A DNA stretch of 64,000 nt from assembly GCF_017562075.2 (NCBI RefSeq), contig NW_024427648.1, forward strand, positions 45,864 to 109,863. The letters run 5' to 3'. The DNA is from Anopheles merus. Its lineage: Eukaryota; Arthropoda; Insecta; Diptera; Culicidae. The translations under genes and the position numbers were made by a program. The number at the start of each line of letters is the position of its first letter. Position 1 is the first letter of the stretch. Of the stretch, positions 13,637-27,718 are shown piece after piece. The notes under the pieces were generated by a model. The model was not told the DNA's origin and ran no database searches. It saw only the letters and a program-made list of their open reading frames with translations.

Positions 13637-14590
13637 TAAGTTCAATTGTCAATACTAGTTTTTTCATCCAAAACGACGAAATACTCTTTTATAATCGTTA
13701 TCAACTATATCATTTTGTGGCTTTGGGGACAATTGGACCTCTGTTGATTCCACACAAAAATGTTGATTTTTCTTATGCGTAATGCAAACAATAGTTTGTC
13801 ATAGTAACTGACAGTATATTTTTTAAACACCTTAAATAAAATGTGTGACACATGCATGACAAGAGATCTGCAAGTCAAGTCGTAACTTAACGTATTCATT
13901 TAAAACAAAAACATTCGAACTTATTAAAACACCTAATGCAATTTAACAAACACTGCTATTAGATACTCTTGAGGACTCACAAAACAATACTTGCGGCTAG
14001 GATATTTCTTTATGAGAGATATATTTTAATCAGTAATAAAAATAATGCCATGTCGCAATAATAACTTGTTCAAAGAGCTACCCCTAAAGCGTTTCGGTTG
14101 CATTGATTAGCACACTAAATGTGAAAAAGCAGCGACAGGCTCACAAATAATTCTTCTTGAATTACTATTATTATTTTAAACTGTAATTCTCTACTGTTGT
14201 ATCAATTTAACAATACTCAATGATTGTAATGTTTGTTATAATTTGTGAGCTAGCAACTGTTATAAGCAACTGCAAATGCAAATATTGACCATTATTTTGA
14301 GTACGATATAAGTAAGTCATTGAATTGTTTCCATGTGTGTTTAAAAACATCTATATTTGAAGTTTAAAATTTTGTAAAAAGAATTATCAATTTCAATTTA
14401 AACAACACTTACGACAGGTTTGAAGCTAATTTAAAACGGCTTCATTGTTTATGCGCAGTGCCACGTCGCTGAGCTGGCTAATGACTGTCGTTATTTTAAC
14501 GTTACAGTTTCCCACTACTTCCACAGCACACATCATATTCGATTACTAATACTCTTTGTTAACCTTCATCATTCCAATTTCTGTCATAAA

Positions 14591-15240
14591 ACGCAACTGG
14601 AGCCCGCGTAAATTACCCGCAGACCTTTGATCCTTGCTCCTCGGTCCATCGGTACCATTTCTCTCTGTCTATCTCTCTCCCCACCTAATAGATCGTTTCA
14701 ATCGATCATGATGACAGTTTTGGCACCTCGCTGGCTCATTGACACACCGTGTCTGTGTGTGTGTGCCGGTGTGTCGTCCCACCTCAGGGGAAGTGAGACA
14801 ATTTCTGTAATTTCCTGCAAGTCCCTTTCCCTCCGCTCCATACCGATCAGCAGCATCAGCCCATTGGCATGTTGTTTTGCGCGGACCAGCCCCTTTCCTT
14901 CCCGGATGCGTGCATTGCTACTGGCGTTCGATCCATCATCGTACTGTTATCAGTCGCCCCCGGGTGTCAGGTGAGGCTAATGTGTGCCGCCTAAATGATG
15001 TCATCAGTGCGTGCCGGGTAGTGCCGGCGGTCAAGGTAGCATTTTAGCTCGTGTGCTCTTCAGCAACAGAGCAGACAGCGGGGCCGTCGTCGCGTGATGA
15101 TATGTGCGTTGCAACGATATGTTGATAATAATATGGGAACGGTGAAGCGATAGCAATGAGGCACCAGTGCGTTCGGGGTTCATGTTCAAAAAATCCATTC
15201 TAATCAGAGCTTTTCGTTATTTTGTATGCTGAGGGAGCAT
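14591..15240. other. Non-coding GC-richer block
   Basis: CT-rich stretches and a GT run near 14752-14765. The 115-codon plus frame at 14627-14974 is serine- and proline-rich low-information sequence and is not accepted as a gene. Confidence 0.4.
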
Positions 15241-15990
15241 TGTAGGTACATCGTACAATGGTTTTACGCGGAACTCACAATACAATGATAATTTTTAGAA
15301 TGCTGATCAGCTTGCTGGGTGGAAATTGTTCAATAGAACATGTTTATCATTGTTGGTGTTTGATGATAGCGACGTGTGGTATCGTGATGGAATTAATTTT
15401 CGCGTTGTTTTTAAAAACTTCTTCTACTTCTTTAATCTTCTTGATATTTATGCGTACGTATTGGTTTTGTAAATAACAATAATTTTGAAACAATAAGTTA
15501 AGGCAAATAAAGAGCATTGTTGTCTACAAATAATTTTTGTATTCTATCGGATATGGTTCGATTTTTTTTTGTAGTAAGGTGCTGAGGTTGTTCTATTTAT
15601 TGCAAAGAAGAGCTATTGCTTGGTCTGTCTAGCCCTTGAAGTGTAATAAAATTGAGTCCTGGTTATTTGGAATTCGTTTTTGTTTGCAAATGCATTCGAA
15701 ATGAAATGAAACCCCTAAAAATTTGCTCTTTATGCAACAAAAACATGAAAACTGGTATTAATGAGTTCTTCGCAAAGGCCTTAGTATTGAAGTAAACAAG
15801 TTATTAGAGTTCAAATTGCAACTTTACCTACTTTCAATAGAAGATCCTATAGTGTCGGATATTCCAAGATAAAATCGATAGAAGTCGTATACGCATAAGA
15901 GCAAGTAGCCATGAAACAAACAAACCAAATTTGCTCGGTCGTTGTCAACTATCACCTAGACATAAAATGTATACCATCCTCCCTACGCAA
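15241..15990. other. AT-rich non-coding block
   Basis: Unique AT-rich sequence. No element ends, no retrotransposon motif and no convincing frame. Confidence 0.4.
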
Positions 15991-17880
15991 GCTCTATTAA
16001 AAGCACACAATTCATCGCACCCAGGGTTTGTGCCTGTTATTTCACCATAAAGTTTGAATAAAGCAGCGCTCTTTCTCTATCCCCCTATCCATGGTTTCCA
16101 CACTCCGGCCCAAAAGCCAAGCAATCAAATCGAAACCAATTCCATAAGCGCGCGCCAACACAGTTGGCCACACGCCAAGCCGAGGGGAAAAGATTTGCTG
16201 ATGCTTCGGAATCGGGAAACCCGTTCGCTCGCAGAACCATCTCTCCGCTATTATTTGTTCTTTCCCGCGGCGGGAGTGAAACGGTGCGGGATTTATCATA
16301 CGCTGCGTGAGCTCTCGGATCGTGTTTGCTATTGACCCCATCGAGCATCGCTAGAAACCCAAAGCTAGGCTAGAAAGGGCAAAACGCCGCACGTATGGCC
16401 CGGTTCGCTGAGCACACGTCCCCTAGGTGGGCATAGAACACCCAGCGGTCGTGGCTGAAGCTCGCCAAAAAAAAAAAGTCCCTGGACAGTCGTTTTATAT
16501 TCGCATTGAAAGCTTCACGCAGCACACCTTTTGCACATTCTGGCTGGTTTGTGTTTAAAATTAATCCTCCCGGGACATGCGACAATGTTGCGCTCCGGTG
16601 GGCGCTCTTGATCGTGTTGGTAGCACAGGACGATCGAGAGCGATAGAATTGTTTAGAACAAGGGCACACGGTTGACAGAGACCGCGAGGGTTAAGGTAGA
16701 GGGAGTAGGAGAATAAAGAAGAAAAAAAAACCGCTAACGAAACTCGTAAACTGTGTCCAATTGGCAGGTCGCGATTTATGTAGTGATTGGGGAATTGAGA
16801 AATTGTGGCGGTGGCTTGGTCGTGCCCCTGCGGAGGACAATTTATGGGAGACACATGTCCCCTTCGGTTGAGCGTTCCATTTAGCGCCGGCGTCGCCGTT
16901 ACGTTACGCGCTTGGAAAAGCCTGCGGAAAAGTGGCCAACGAAGCTGGAAGGTGAAGGGACCAGCGATTGTCAATGTGGTCCTAAAAGCAGTGAGTTCTG
17001 TGGATGATAGTCCGCGGGTGATGTTAGCCTCGCTCCAACACTCCGGAATCGCGCTGGAAGGAGAAAGGTCAAGGCACGGGGTTGCTTACCACCGGCACGA
17101 GGGTTGAATTAGAGAAAAAGAGACATAAACACACACACACACACACAGCAAAACACAACACAAGTCGTTGTTGTGTTCGCCCACCTTTAAGCACTGTTAT
17201 TATGTCGTAAATTTTGAATTATGGGCGTGAAAATCCAAATAAATTTATCGCTAATTGCAGCGCGAGGTGTTGGGCCTTGCTCCTCTCCCCCAGCTAGCCC
17301 ACGCTCTATTTGGCCGCGCACCTGGCAGCATTTAGTCGGTTTAACAAGGCGCACAAGCGTTTTGTTTGCAAATCGGTTAACAATCGTCGAATGTGCGGGG
17401 AAAACCGCGTTACAACAGCTTCACTTCACTTTCACAGCAGCAAAAACACTGTGTGTTATCGTCCAAGGTTTCGTTCCGAACCGCGCAAGTGTTTTGCGTT
17501 TGTCTCACGACGCATTTCCTTTGCACCTTTGCATTTTCCCATTTACTGCTTATTCAAGCATTACTCCATGTGATTACAAATCATGATTATTTATTTATTT
17601 GCAGGTAAGAAGGAGTGCCACTGATTGAGGCTTCCTGTTTCGTGGACCGTAGCGGGGAAGGTACGATCGTCATCGCAATGGTTTGTTGGTTTAAAACGAT
17701 CGATAAATTTTACTGTCACTTCGATGGCCAAACCTGAAGGAGGAATCGGTAAAGGTAAACATTCTAATCATAAACTGGGTCCATCGGTTTACGATCGATT
17801 AAAATGGAGGGTGGAAATGCATTTACTCCGGGATGTTATTTGTGAGCCAATTTGTGCGGAAAACGTTACTTGATTGGAGT
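15991..17880. other. Non-coding GC-richer block
   Basis: Several overlapping frames of 70-137 codons on both strands carry no known motif. A clean CA microsatellite lies at 17129-17147. No transposon was seen. Confidence 0.45.
17129..17147. repeat. (AC)n microsatellite
   Basis: Uninterrupted AC dinucleotide run of about nine to ten units. Confidence 0.9.
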
Positions 17881-18720
17881 AGTATGTAGTAGATAGGATT
17901 GATGCAGACATTTAACTTCGATGTTCACGAAGGTTTAGGACCTGGATGATCGGCAAGCACAAAGTTACAAACATAATAACCTTTTATTACTTTGCGCTCG
18001 ATGCGCTCTCCAATGTTTCGTACATTTGATGATTGTACACATTGTGTTATCCTCAAAGTCTATTTACACTGTAACAGTTTTGGAACGATTTGAAAAGCAG
18101 TTGGAGCATTTTAGTAACCTTGACACTGATTGGTTGATTGATTAATTCGGATAACTTCCTTAGTGGGCTACAAGATTTTTATTGATTGAATTAAAGGGGT
18201 TGCTAGTCAGTTTGCTGAAAGAAGTACTAATTTCCTTGTGGACAATTCTGCTTTAGATTAGAAAATGTCTGCTTCATAGAATATGTTGCAGAACTTCTTG
18301 CATAATTATTAAAATTCTTGTGGAATGAAACCTTTCATTGTCAATCGTTACTGTTCAATGTAATCCAACCAATCAACGACTTAAAGACGTATTCGTTACG
18401 TCAAAAATGGACAACCCCTAAGAATTCTCAGCGAAGATTTGGTCGTGGACATCCTGGTAAATAATCAATTGAGCAAATACACATAGGAAACAAACCTGTC
18501 TAATATTCCTTTCTCCCAAAAAATAATTTGTGTAATCAATTGCACAGGCTCAAATAATGTTGTACGCTCTTGTTGATGATAGATCTCTGAAAATTAAAAA
18601 AGGCATTTATTAAGTTCTTTATTGTTATTTTAAATAGGTAAAAAACATTCAATTTTAAAATGGTTCAAATGTTTTTGGACCTAATTCCTGATTACTTATA
18701 CCATATAAAACATTGAGAGC
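17881..18720. other. AT-rich block with a possible element relic
   Basis: Unique AT-rich sequence. At 18394-18420 a stretch ending in ATGGACAACCCCTA resembles the right end of the 13100-13636 element, but I found no matching left end, so only a relic is possible. Confidence 0.35.
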
Positions 18721-19970
18721 TCATCACCAATTCCTTATTCCACACAATTTTTCATTTGTGAAGAGCAAATCGAACGCTTCTTGTACTAACAAATCGGACC
18801 GAGCTGACTTTGACCTTTCGCCCGGATGTCCATCGCCCGAATTGTCCACATTTGTTCCAGCCAAAACTTTTAATGATGATACACCGACCGCCGCTGTGGC
18901 GAAGCGCACAGTCCGTAGGCCCGCAATTGTACCTTCGGCAATCACACCGCATCTCACGATTCTGTGCCGCATTCACATTCGTGCGGTCGGCGATATGCAT
19001 CGCAACTCAATCCCTACATTGCGGTCACGGGAGTAGAGCATTGCGTGCCAAACAGCGGATCGAGATCGCCTCTCACCGTCCTTCCCCACCATTGCCCAGT
19101 AGGTGCTTCTTCAAAAAGTGCGCATTTCACTTTCCCAAGCTGCAGTCGGACGGTCCGGGTCCGGGACGATTTTCCCGGACCACATCCCAAGTGGAAAGTC
19201 GAAACAATTTCACCCAAACGCCAACTCCACCAGTGGAGCCAGCTCCAACACGCCATCTCCAGGATGATGAAGGTCGAACGCTGCAGAAAGCTGCTGCAGC
19301 GCCGTCAGTCGGGGTAAGCGGGAGTCCGACAATCATAGCGCAGGAAAGTAATTTCATGCCAAATTAAGGTGGAAAAAATTCAAAGCCAAATTCGAATGAC
19401 CATAAATGTACACACACTCGTGCAGGCGTGCACCACGAGCGCACCTCACCTCGAGATGCGCGGGCTTCATCGAATTACTAGTTTGTTTTTTTCTCCTACT
19501 TCTTTCTCGGGCGGCCGGCTAGGTTGGGGTTCCTACCGGGGGCTACTGCGCTTCCCCGTTAGGCAGTGCTCCTCGATCAAAGGTTGTTTCTTTTTTCTTA
19601 AGTTTTACTATTCCCAGTTTGCTCCCAGAAAATATGCATTGTTTATGATTCCATCTCGCGCCCGAGCGCGCGTTCACTCTAGCCAGATGGTGTGCAGAGC
19701 TTCGGAATGGCAGGAAGGGAGGTTTGAGATGCTACGCGTGTAACTTATTAACCTCACGATTCACGAGAGTCGTCACGAATCTTGTCTTTAGCCCTGATGG
19801 CAGGCATCGAGAGGGGGAGGATGGCTTTCTATCCTGGCTATCGGGTCATTCTTAACTATTGCCAGTTTTGGGTTGCCTTTTTCTATGATGCTTTTACAGT
19901 GCGGGTTGTTGAGTTGGGGTCGATGAGCAAAGAAGATGAACAATATGCCCGAGCATAGGCCCAAAACACG
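18721..19970. other. Non-coding GC-richer block
   Basis: Contains a 185-codon plus frame (18810-19367) overlapped by frames of 117, 82 and 80 codons in other registers. None has a recognisable domain. Mutually overlapping frames are typical of GC-richer DNA with few stop codons. Confidence 0.45.
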
Positions 19971-19990
19971 GCCTAGGTACTGTTGGGAAC

Positions 19991-20037
19991 TAAAACCAAG
20001 GCGGATTAAATTTAATTAAAAACCAAGGCGGATTAAA
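19991..20037. repeat. Two-copy tandem duplication, 27-bp period
   Basis: AAACCAAGGCGGATTAAA occurs twice with a 27-bp offset. The copies are nearly identical, so the duplication is recent. It lies at the start of an AT-rich block. Confidence 0.75.
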
Positions 20038-20039
20038 AA

Positions 20040-22160
20040 CGCTCGTTTTACACGTCCCGTTTATGACAGGCAGTTGGAACTTTGTGTGCGAAATTCCAAC
20101 AGGCACTTGTTCACTAAGGATTTGTGTACTATTTCAGAAGTATTTTTGTAACGGTCCTAATCCTTTCTACTGATTCACTCAAAAGAATTGAATTCATCAC
20201 TTGTCCCTTTGTTTTTGGATCTGTTCCATAGTTAATTGACATTGTCCAGATATTTTTCATGAGATTAATGATCCAATATGAACTCATGGAACTGCCTGAT
20301 TTTGTTTGAAAAACAAACAGAAAATACTAAACATTATTAAAACTCTTACAAAACACTGTATTCTGACATCGTCCTGCAAAATATGTTTTGAAGTTTAACA
20401 TAACAATGCCCTCTAGTGGAACTCTATGAACTAGAGTAGCTAATGCAGTAGTTTAGTAGTATTTAATGATACTGTTGATAATTTTATTTCGTTATCAACC
20501 ATCATTTTACGGCCCTCACTGTACTTTCCACTCAGCGAAGTTCTCACTTCTCACGGTAAGCCGACCTCTTCAGTTAGATCGATCTGCCCATGCATACCTG
20601 CATCCAAGTTGGCATCGCAAATGTTTACCTTTTGCCACTGCTCACTTGCCACTTCCGCGCGCTGGTTGCTGGGTTTTGTGTTTGTGGCTGTGTGGTTCCG
20701 GTGGCAGCTAGTGTTTTGATTCGATACACTCTACTGTACGGCTGTACGCGATGCGATAATAATGGACGATAAACGGGGTGTAGCTACGGTGTAGGTCCTC
20801 CAGCGGCAGGCAATCCATAGCGAGAACGATCATCCCAAGCGGTGTTCGCCAGCCAGATTCTGGGTCAAGCAAATTCCATCCCCCGTCCTGATCTGTTGTT
20901 GTAAGGCGACGTGCGGAAGGGGGAAAAAAGTTAATGGGAGGTTTTACAGGAAATATTCTTGACCGTGACGTGAGGATTCTTTCGTCCCCTCTTTTTGGAC
21001 CATCAATTCAACGACATGTTGCGCTACTGTTGCACCTGGTTGGTGTGGGAGAGGATGTGCACGTTAGCATCGCTTCGAAGATAATGGGGAATGCAATTTT
21101 GATTGTGTCGATCGTTCGGTAGCAGCAGTCCGGCAGACGATGGCTTCTAGTGGGCCCGTCATAATGCGTACGAGATGTCTGTTTGTTCCGGCAAGCATGT
21201 GCTGGAAGGGGGGAATACTGTACGTAGGAAAGTACACAGGAGGCCATCGTGCATCAACAATCAGGTACGGCAAGGCTGGTCCCTGACGGACGTGGTCGTG
21301 GTCCTTACATAATTGATGACCCATTTCTATCGGTGACAGTACGACGATTGACCGTGGTATTGTGCCGAGGGTGGTAAGGCGTGCATTTCGCGTGGGTTTG
21401 CCAATGTTCTCGCTATAGCTCGCTCTGTGTCTGTCCTCTTTGCAAACCATTCGACGTGAAGTTATTTGCATCGGGAACAATAAATGAAAACTTGTTAACG
21501 GTCTAGGTGAGTGTGTGTGTCGATTGGTTTGGGACGGGGATTGGAAGGAAGACAATGATGGCAATGGCATGATGGCATGAGAGGATGTTCATGTGTGTCT
21601 AGCCACGAGTGCAGGTACTTCAAAATATGCCATTTTGAGATTGATGGAATGCTGTTGCGAAGGGGGAAGATCTTGTAAATTACATAAATAAATAAGAGGG
21701 AAACCTTCAACGACTGTCATGAGCGTGTCAGGGAAGTCGGATGGTTGTAAGGTAAAAGGTGAAATTCAGAATATATTCTGCACAAAACCTATATATTGAA
21801 GCTTATTTTAAAAACGTAAAGGTAAAATTAAAATCTGTAAGTTGTCTAAGTTTTGTCTCTAAGACTAAAAGCACTTTTGGTCCTTCGAACCGGATTTTCT
21901 CATGTTTTAACATTTTGGGGTTAAAGAAACTAATTTGGAGGTTAAATTTTCACATGAAAATGTGGATGTGAATCGTAAATCGCCCCAATTACCAACTATT
22001 TTCATAAAATGCCATTTTGCCAATCTGAAAACGTTAAGTTTATCGATTTACGTATGAAGCTAATCTGTGAGCCGTTAAAAGTAATGCTTTACTTCTTATC
22101 ATAAAATCAGATTTAAACTTCAAAGAATACTCAAAAAGAATTTGTTTACAACACACCTTG
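20040..22160. other. Non-coding DNA, no gene seen
   Basis: AT-rich to about 20500, GC-richer to about 21750, then AT-rich again. The 168-codon minus frame at 21570-21064 shows no domain and is overlapped by other frames. No transposon ends were seen. Confidence 0.4.
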
Positions 22161-23950
22161 CTACTCGGCGTTTAAATCAAAACCATGTCCACTAAGTGGT
22201 GAACCCTCCAACTCCTCATCCTTGCCCGGTTACTCCGGACGACACCAATCAGCATTCCAGCGGGGCCCCCGTTAATGAGCGATAAAGAAAGATCGCTTCC
22301 CTTAGATCCGGGCTTACCGGGTGCGCTCGGTGGTGTGGCCGATAAGCGAGGAACGGAATTCATAAGACCTTGGATTAATGACCGATCCCGCCAAGAGAGG
22401 AACAGGATGGTAACAGAGGCGTAGGGAAGCAGCCAGTAGCAGATTACGCAAAAACGTTCCACGCTGCGAAATGTTAATTGTGCGTACGCGAACATAAGCA
22501 TGAGAGGTATGCCCGTGCGCGTGTACTTCGTTTCTCGCAACCATCCGCTCGGTGCGAGATGAATCTGTCCGCGTGCGGTGATGGAGCAGATTCAGTTTTG
22601 TGGTACATTCTTTACCAGAAGCTTCTTGGCGTTGGCTTACTTCTTTCACCAGAATGGTTCGGTGAGAAAGGATTTCTTTCGTGTGTTTTTTTGCTACTGA
22701 TTAAATCATGCAACAACATCGACCTATAGTCCGGTTCGATAACCGTGCAAAGATTCACTCCAATTGGTGTAGGGGCTGGTGTGGTAAGCAGTGAGCAGAA
22801 GAGTGATGATAAATTTCCTTTGCTGTACCTTTGGGGTGGGCAGGAAACCTAAACCCACCGATCTGATATCGGATTGATCAAAGGAAGCATCACAGCAGCT
22901 TCCCAGCGCAGAAGCTGATCCATGTGCGCCGCCGACTAGTGTGTGCGCCCTGTTTGATCCCTTGGAACCGGAACTGTTCCGAAACAAAAACGATGCAAAA
23001 AACAACGTACCTTGATGGAGAGAAGCCGCAGCCGCCTGGTTGATATCGAATAACAAGAGTTTCTACTTAGCCCTGACGTACGTTCGTGCAAAAAAAAAAG
23101 GCTGGAGCGTGCACCGAAACTGAGCCGTCGAGCTCTCCAGTGGGCCGATCCTTTCACGAGGGCACGCGCGCGCACAGAGATTCCTCGGTTTCGTTTGGCA
23201 TAAAGTGGTGGCTTTAGGCTTTAGACCGAGCGCCGCAAAACAGGGACTCGGCGACTTAGTAATGCGTGGCCTGCCGGGGTGGATGACCTGGATGGTCGGG
23301 TATGATTTATAGCAGCCGATCGACACATGACAAGATGTCGTGAGACAGAAAAGGCAGGCTAAAAGGCCTTGACACTGACTGCGAGACCCGGAGAGCTAAT
23401 GGGCGCCACCGGCTCTGGTGACTTTGGTCAATTTTGACAACCGCACGTCATACACGGCGCACTCTGCGCTTAATTGATTCCTTCCCGCATCCCGATCGGC
23501 GGCGCGGCCAACATTGTGTGTGATGACCACATTCCGCAAATGGTAGGGCTTCTATCGATCGGCCGATTGGGAAACAGGAATAACGATGCACTTATGTTTT
23601 TTCACATCATTTCGCCCTCCGTTTTATTGGCGATGATTGTCAACGACATTTTTGCCGTTTTAATTAAGCTGTCTTAATTATTGCTGCTGCTGCCGCCGTG
23701 TCAGTTCTCTACCGGGTCGGAAGATTTTGTGTGTGAAGGATACGCTGTGTACGCCTCGGCTACAGTGAAAGCTTTTATGCGAGTGATTTGCATTGCGGTG
23801 ACTGACGTTTATTCCACTCGATTTAACCCGATGCACTTTCGGGTTCTGTGGTTGCGGTGTGGGTTCCGCAAAGACGACAACCGCGTGACCGTGAAGGCGA
23901 ATGGCTTGGTCAAATCGATTAATGCTTAGAAGAGAAAAAGAAGGTTTGCT
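22161..23950. other. GC-richer block with possible homeodomain-site cluster
   Basis: No coding signal beyond chance frames. At 23660-23682 two TAATTA-type cores lie 12 bp apart, and TTTATTGG and TGATTG words lie within 50 bp upstream. This fits a regulatory element but is not proof of one. Confidence 0.4.
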
Positions 23951-24990
23951 ACATCCAGTTAGAAGAAGTGCTTAGCAGGAAATTAGGTGTGGGAAAAAAA
24001 GTCGCCGGTGCATCAATTAAATCGGGGAATGCAACATAGTTTACAATGTAGTTAATCCACTCAGCAGTATGGACAGCTGGAAGCCGGTGGAATGAGCTTA
24101 AATGTGTTTAATCTAATTAAAAAGAAGTAAAATCTTCAGCGAAACGACACTTGCATACTTTTTAACTAGGATTAAATGAGAATGTTAAGCAGTATCTTTG
24201 TAATTTTAATGTTTTTTGATTTATACTTGCTTGTCTTTTCATGGAAATATTTACATCGATCCCTTTAATATTGTATCATGGCTTCTAAACATCAAACTTG
24301 ATTAATTTTGTTAGTCACTGCAATGAGACCTAATTAAACAATTATGGATTGGTTAAAGGTAAAGAAATAATGAAAAATTATCTAATCTGTTTTAAACATG
24401 TCATAAATATTCGTAAAAATTATACGTTTAAAAAATCAATTATGAAAATCAGTTGATTAAAAAATAAAAAAGTCATAAATAAAGAACTTTATGAAACCAT
24501 TGCCGAAATTCAACTCAAATGAATTAATTGAATAAAAAACATGACAAAGCTACAGCTACGGTATGATTAAACAGCAAACGTAAATTGAATGAAACTCAAA
24601 CAAAAATAATAAAAAATAACAATAAATAAACTAAAACATCAATTGAATAAATGACGTGAGTTGCAAATATTCCACGCATATTAATATTTTTTCAACTGTT
24701 TTTTAATTCATTATTGAGATACAAATTAGGTTCAATTGAAAGCCTCCTAGATCTTACTTCTTACTTTAAAATATTTGTAATTGAAACTAAATTCTTGATT
24801 TGATATTGTTTCATGCTTTTAAAGTGTTTCAATGTCCCATTAAAAATCAAAACTCCAATATGGGTCACGATGACACATTTTATACCAAATAAAACTTAAC
24901 CGCCACTTTATCAGTCGCAGGCGACGAATATTACCTTACAAATAGGCTGTTACGAAAAACATATTAAATAAACAATGATGAACGGTAATT
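23951..24990. other. AT-rich non-coding block
   Basis: Among the most AT-rich stretches of the window. It has long A-rich strings and no open frame over 60 codons. No terminal inverted repeats were found. Confidence 0.5.
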
Positions 24991-26390
24991 GTGAAGCGAT
25001 CTTGTGGGGCTGCTGCGTAATTGTTACCCAGTGGAGGCATTTGGCGAAGGAGCAAACAGACACTCTCACACTCACAATAACAAATTAGTAGGTGGCAGGC
25101 AGGCAAGCAGCAACAGCCACCAAAACGACATCATATCCCAAAGGGCTGCACGCGCGCTCGCGACCATTCACTTTTTCACTTCGTTCCATTATTCACAATC
25201 GCCCTAAACTTGCTCCCCGCGTGGTAGACGCACGTGGCGGGCAGCACAAGGCGCCATCATTTCGCAGCACTGATTGCGAGGAGCCACAAAAAGCCCCGTG
25301 CTGAGTGTCCCGAGATGAGGATGCCCTCCGGGGGGGACTGCTCGAGAATTGTGAAATATTGGGGGTCGGGTCGTAACAATAAATTGTTCATTAGAAATGC
25401 ATCTTCCGAGCGTCGCTGGGTGAGTGGGTGGGTGTCGTGGCGCTGGGAACCGGCCCGATGGAAAACACAACGGCTCGCTCAACGCGTGCACTCGTTTGTA
25501 TGAAAAAGGAGACTAAGAATGGATTAGCTTCATTTCGCTATCGATGGATGCATTGCGTCCTTGACACAAACACACACACACACACACTTAGACATCGACA
25601 GACAGACAAACATAAATTAAGCCGACCAAGTGTGGCTTACTGGTGGTTTGAGCGATGGGGGCCGGTTTTTGGGTCAAAAATTGCTCCGGCTTAGCTGACG
25701 GTTTGAGAGTAATGTCCATCATTATGCGATTGCCGGTGATGGTGTGATTTAATTGCGAACAAAACGCGCTCATTAGTGATTGGGTTTAAGATGAATGGCT
25801 ATTTGATATTTGCCACTCATGCATGATCGCTCGGTACATGATGATTAGAAATGAGCAGCACTGCCCGTGGGGGAATTGAAATGGCTCCTTTTTCTCAGTA
25901 GCATGCAATTACAATTCTGTTTACTCAATTGGAAACGGTTTATGTTGTATTTAACTGCAACCAGTGTTTATGCAACCGATCTATCATTATGAGCTTAATC
26001 TCAATCAAATACAAAGAGAAACCAATTGGATCATTTTCTAATATTGGGTTTAATTTAAAACAGAGATGTAGACGTATTTATGTCAAATTTTATTAACTAA
26101 ATATGTTTGACAGTGTAGAATATATTCCTTAAGTGTGCAAAAATCTTGTAAAATTTGTTTCATTTCTCGAAAAATAACTCTATTTAAAAATCAAGCAAAT
26201 CAATGCTGATAAGCTAAATTGTTTTTCATGTTGCATACTTTTAGGCGTTAAGTAGCACTCTTTAGGTAAATCGCTTGATCATTTATCCATTGTAGTTTTA
26301 TAGCAAGATGCCATAAAAGGTAGCGATTTCGAAAAAAATCATATAAGAAGTTTTTTTTCTTTTCACATAGACGCTCATGACTGATACGCC
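24991..26390. other. Non-coding GC-richer then AT-rich sequence
   Basis: GC-richer to about 25910 with a CA microsatellite at 25570-25587, then AT-rich to 26390. Frames are short and unrecognised. Confidence 0.4.
25570..25587. repeat. (AC)n microsatellite
   Basis: Uninterrupted AC dinucleotide run of nine units. Confidence 0.9.
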
Positions 26391-27701
26391 ATGTGTACGC
26401 TAAAAAGCCTTATTAATGTAATTATTTGCCTGACAGGACCTATTAACAGAAGGTTAACACTCCTTCCTGCTAAACACACATTGTGCGCTAATCCTTATCT
26501 GTTTTCGTGCACTGTTTCTGCTCACCGTACAACAACCGTACATTTCAACTCCCAAACTCTACAAGCTATTAAAGTTCAACCACCTCGTTTTGGTCAAAGA
26601 CTCCTAGCAGGAACTTTTCCTCCCAGTTCTAGCAAAACCAACCAACAAGCACCTACTCGTCGCCTTCGTTGCGGTGAAATCGCTTCATATTAAATCGCGC
26701 GTATGTGAGGGTACGCGAGCGCGCGCGAAAATAATCCATCATTAATCATAATATTTCATCATCCGCTCCGATCCGCGAAGTTCAAAGATGCTGTCCTACC
26801 GTTCTAGTTTGCCGTACCGCCGTCCATCCAGCCCGGAATTGCCGCCAACTCGGCCGGCTGCTGCTCTATGGGATTGATGGACACCACCGCGCGCATGGAC
26901 CAGTTTCGGTGTGGATCGATCGGGGCAATATTTAATAAGTTTCTCATCAAAAACGATGACTATTGGGATGGTTGCCCGTGCGCCTCTTTTTTGCCTTCTT
27001 GTGTTCTACGGCTTTACATCATGTACAGAATAGGCGAACGTGTGCGAGCACCGGACTCTGCTGAGGTTGGCGCGGAAGGAGGGTATAAATATGGTAAAAC
27101 TCACGGGATGATGATGGATTTAAATGATTTAAAATTGATGATGGTAACGAGCATTATATGTTGACTGACACGTACCTGATCACGGACCAAGCTGGGTGAG
27201 CATCGTATTGGCTGGACACGCAGTTTCTTTGTATTATTTCTACGATGCCAGTATAGGATTTGTGTTCTATTTTCAGCTTCAATAGAAGCAGCGCCTGAGT
27301 CAACATCAGCAGTTTTTTTTTTAAATGAAAAATGAATTCCTTTCACAACGTTCTTTACTTTCCACTTAAATGTGCACGCAAAGAGACACAAATCAAATGT
27401 CCAACCGTTGGAAAATTATCAAAGAAAACGTGACACACAGCTGGAGGGAGAAGAAAACACAGACTTTCGTTGTTATTCACGGTGTTTTTCCTGGGCAAAA
27501 CTGGGACAAAGCGAAAATTAATCCAACTGTGTCAGACTCATAAAGTTTACCTCCGCTTGCACCTATGTGCAAGCTGCACAACAAGGCAAGCAAATTGCTT
27601 TCTCCCTTTTTTGGGCCCAGAACTTTTGCCTACCAACAAAACAGACTCTCACAGTGCGCACTTTTAAGAGTGCACTTTGAACTTTGTGCTAGCCTTTTTG
27701 C

Positions 27702-27718
27702 TGTGTGTGTGTGTGTGT
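27702..27718. repeat. (TG)n microsatellite
   Basis: Uninterrupted TG dinucleotide run of about eight units. Confidence 0.9.

Larger units (their letters stand above)
12901..14590. other. AT-rich block containing a TA-flanked element
   Basis: Very AT-rich DNA around the element at 13100-13636. The remaining sequence (13640-14590) shows no coding frame of interest and no second element. Confidence 0.5.

Noticed and set aside
18810..19367. 185-codon plus-strand frame
   Set aside because: Overlapped by three other open registers, including two on the opposite strand, which points to low stop-codon density rather than coding.
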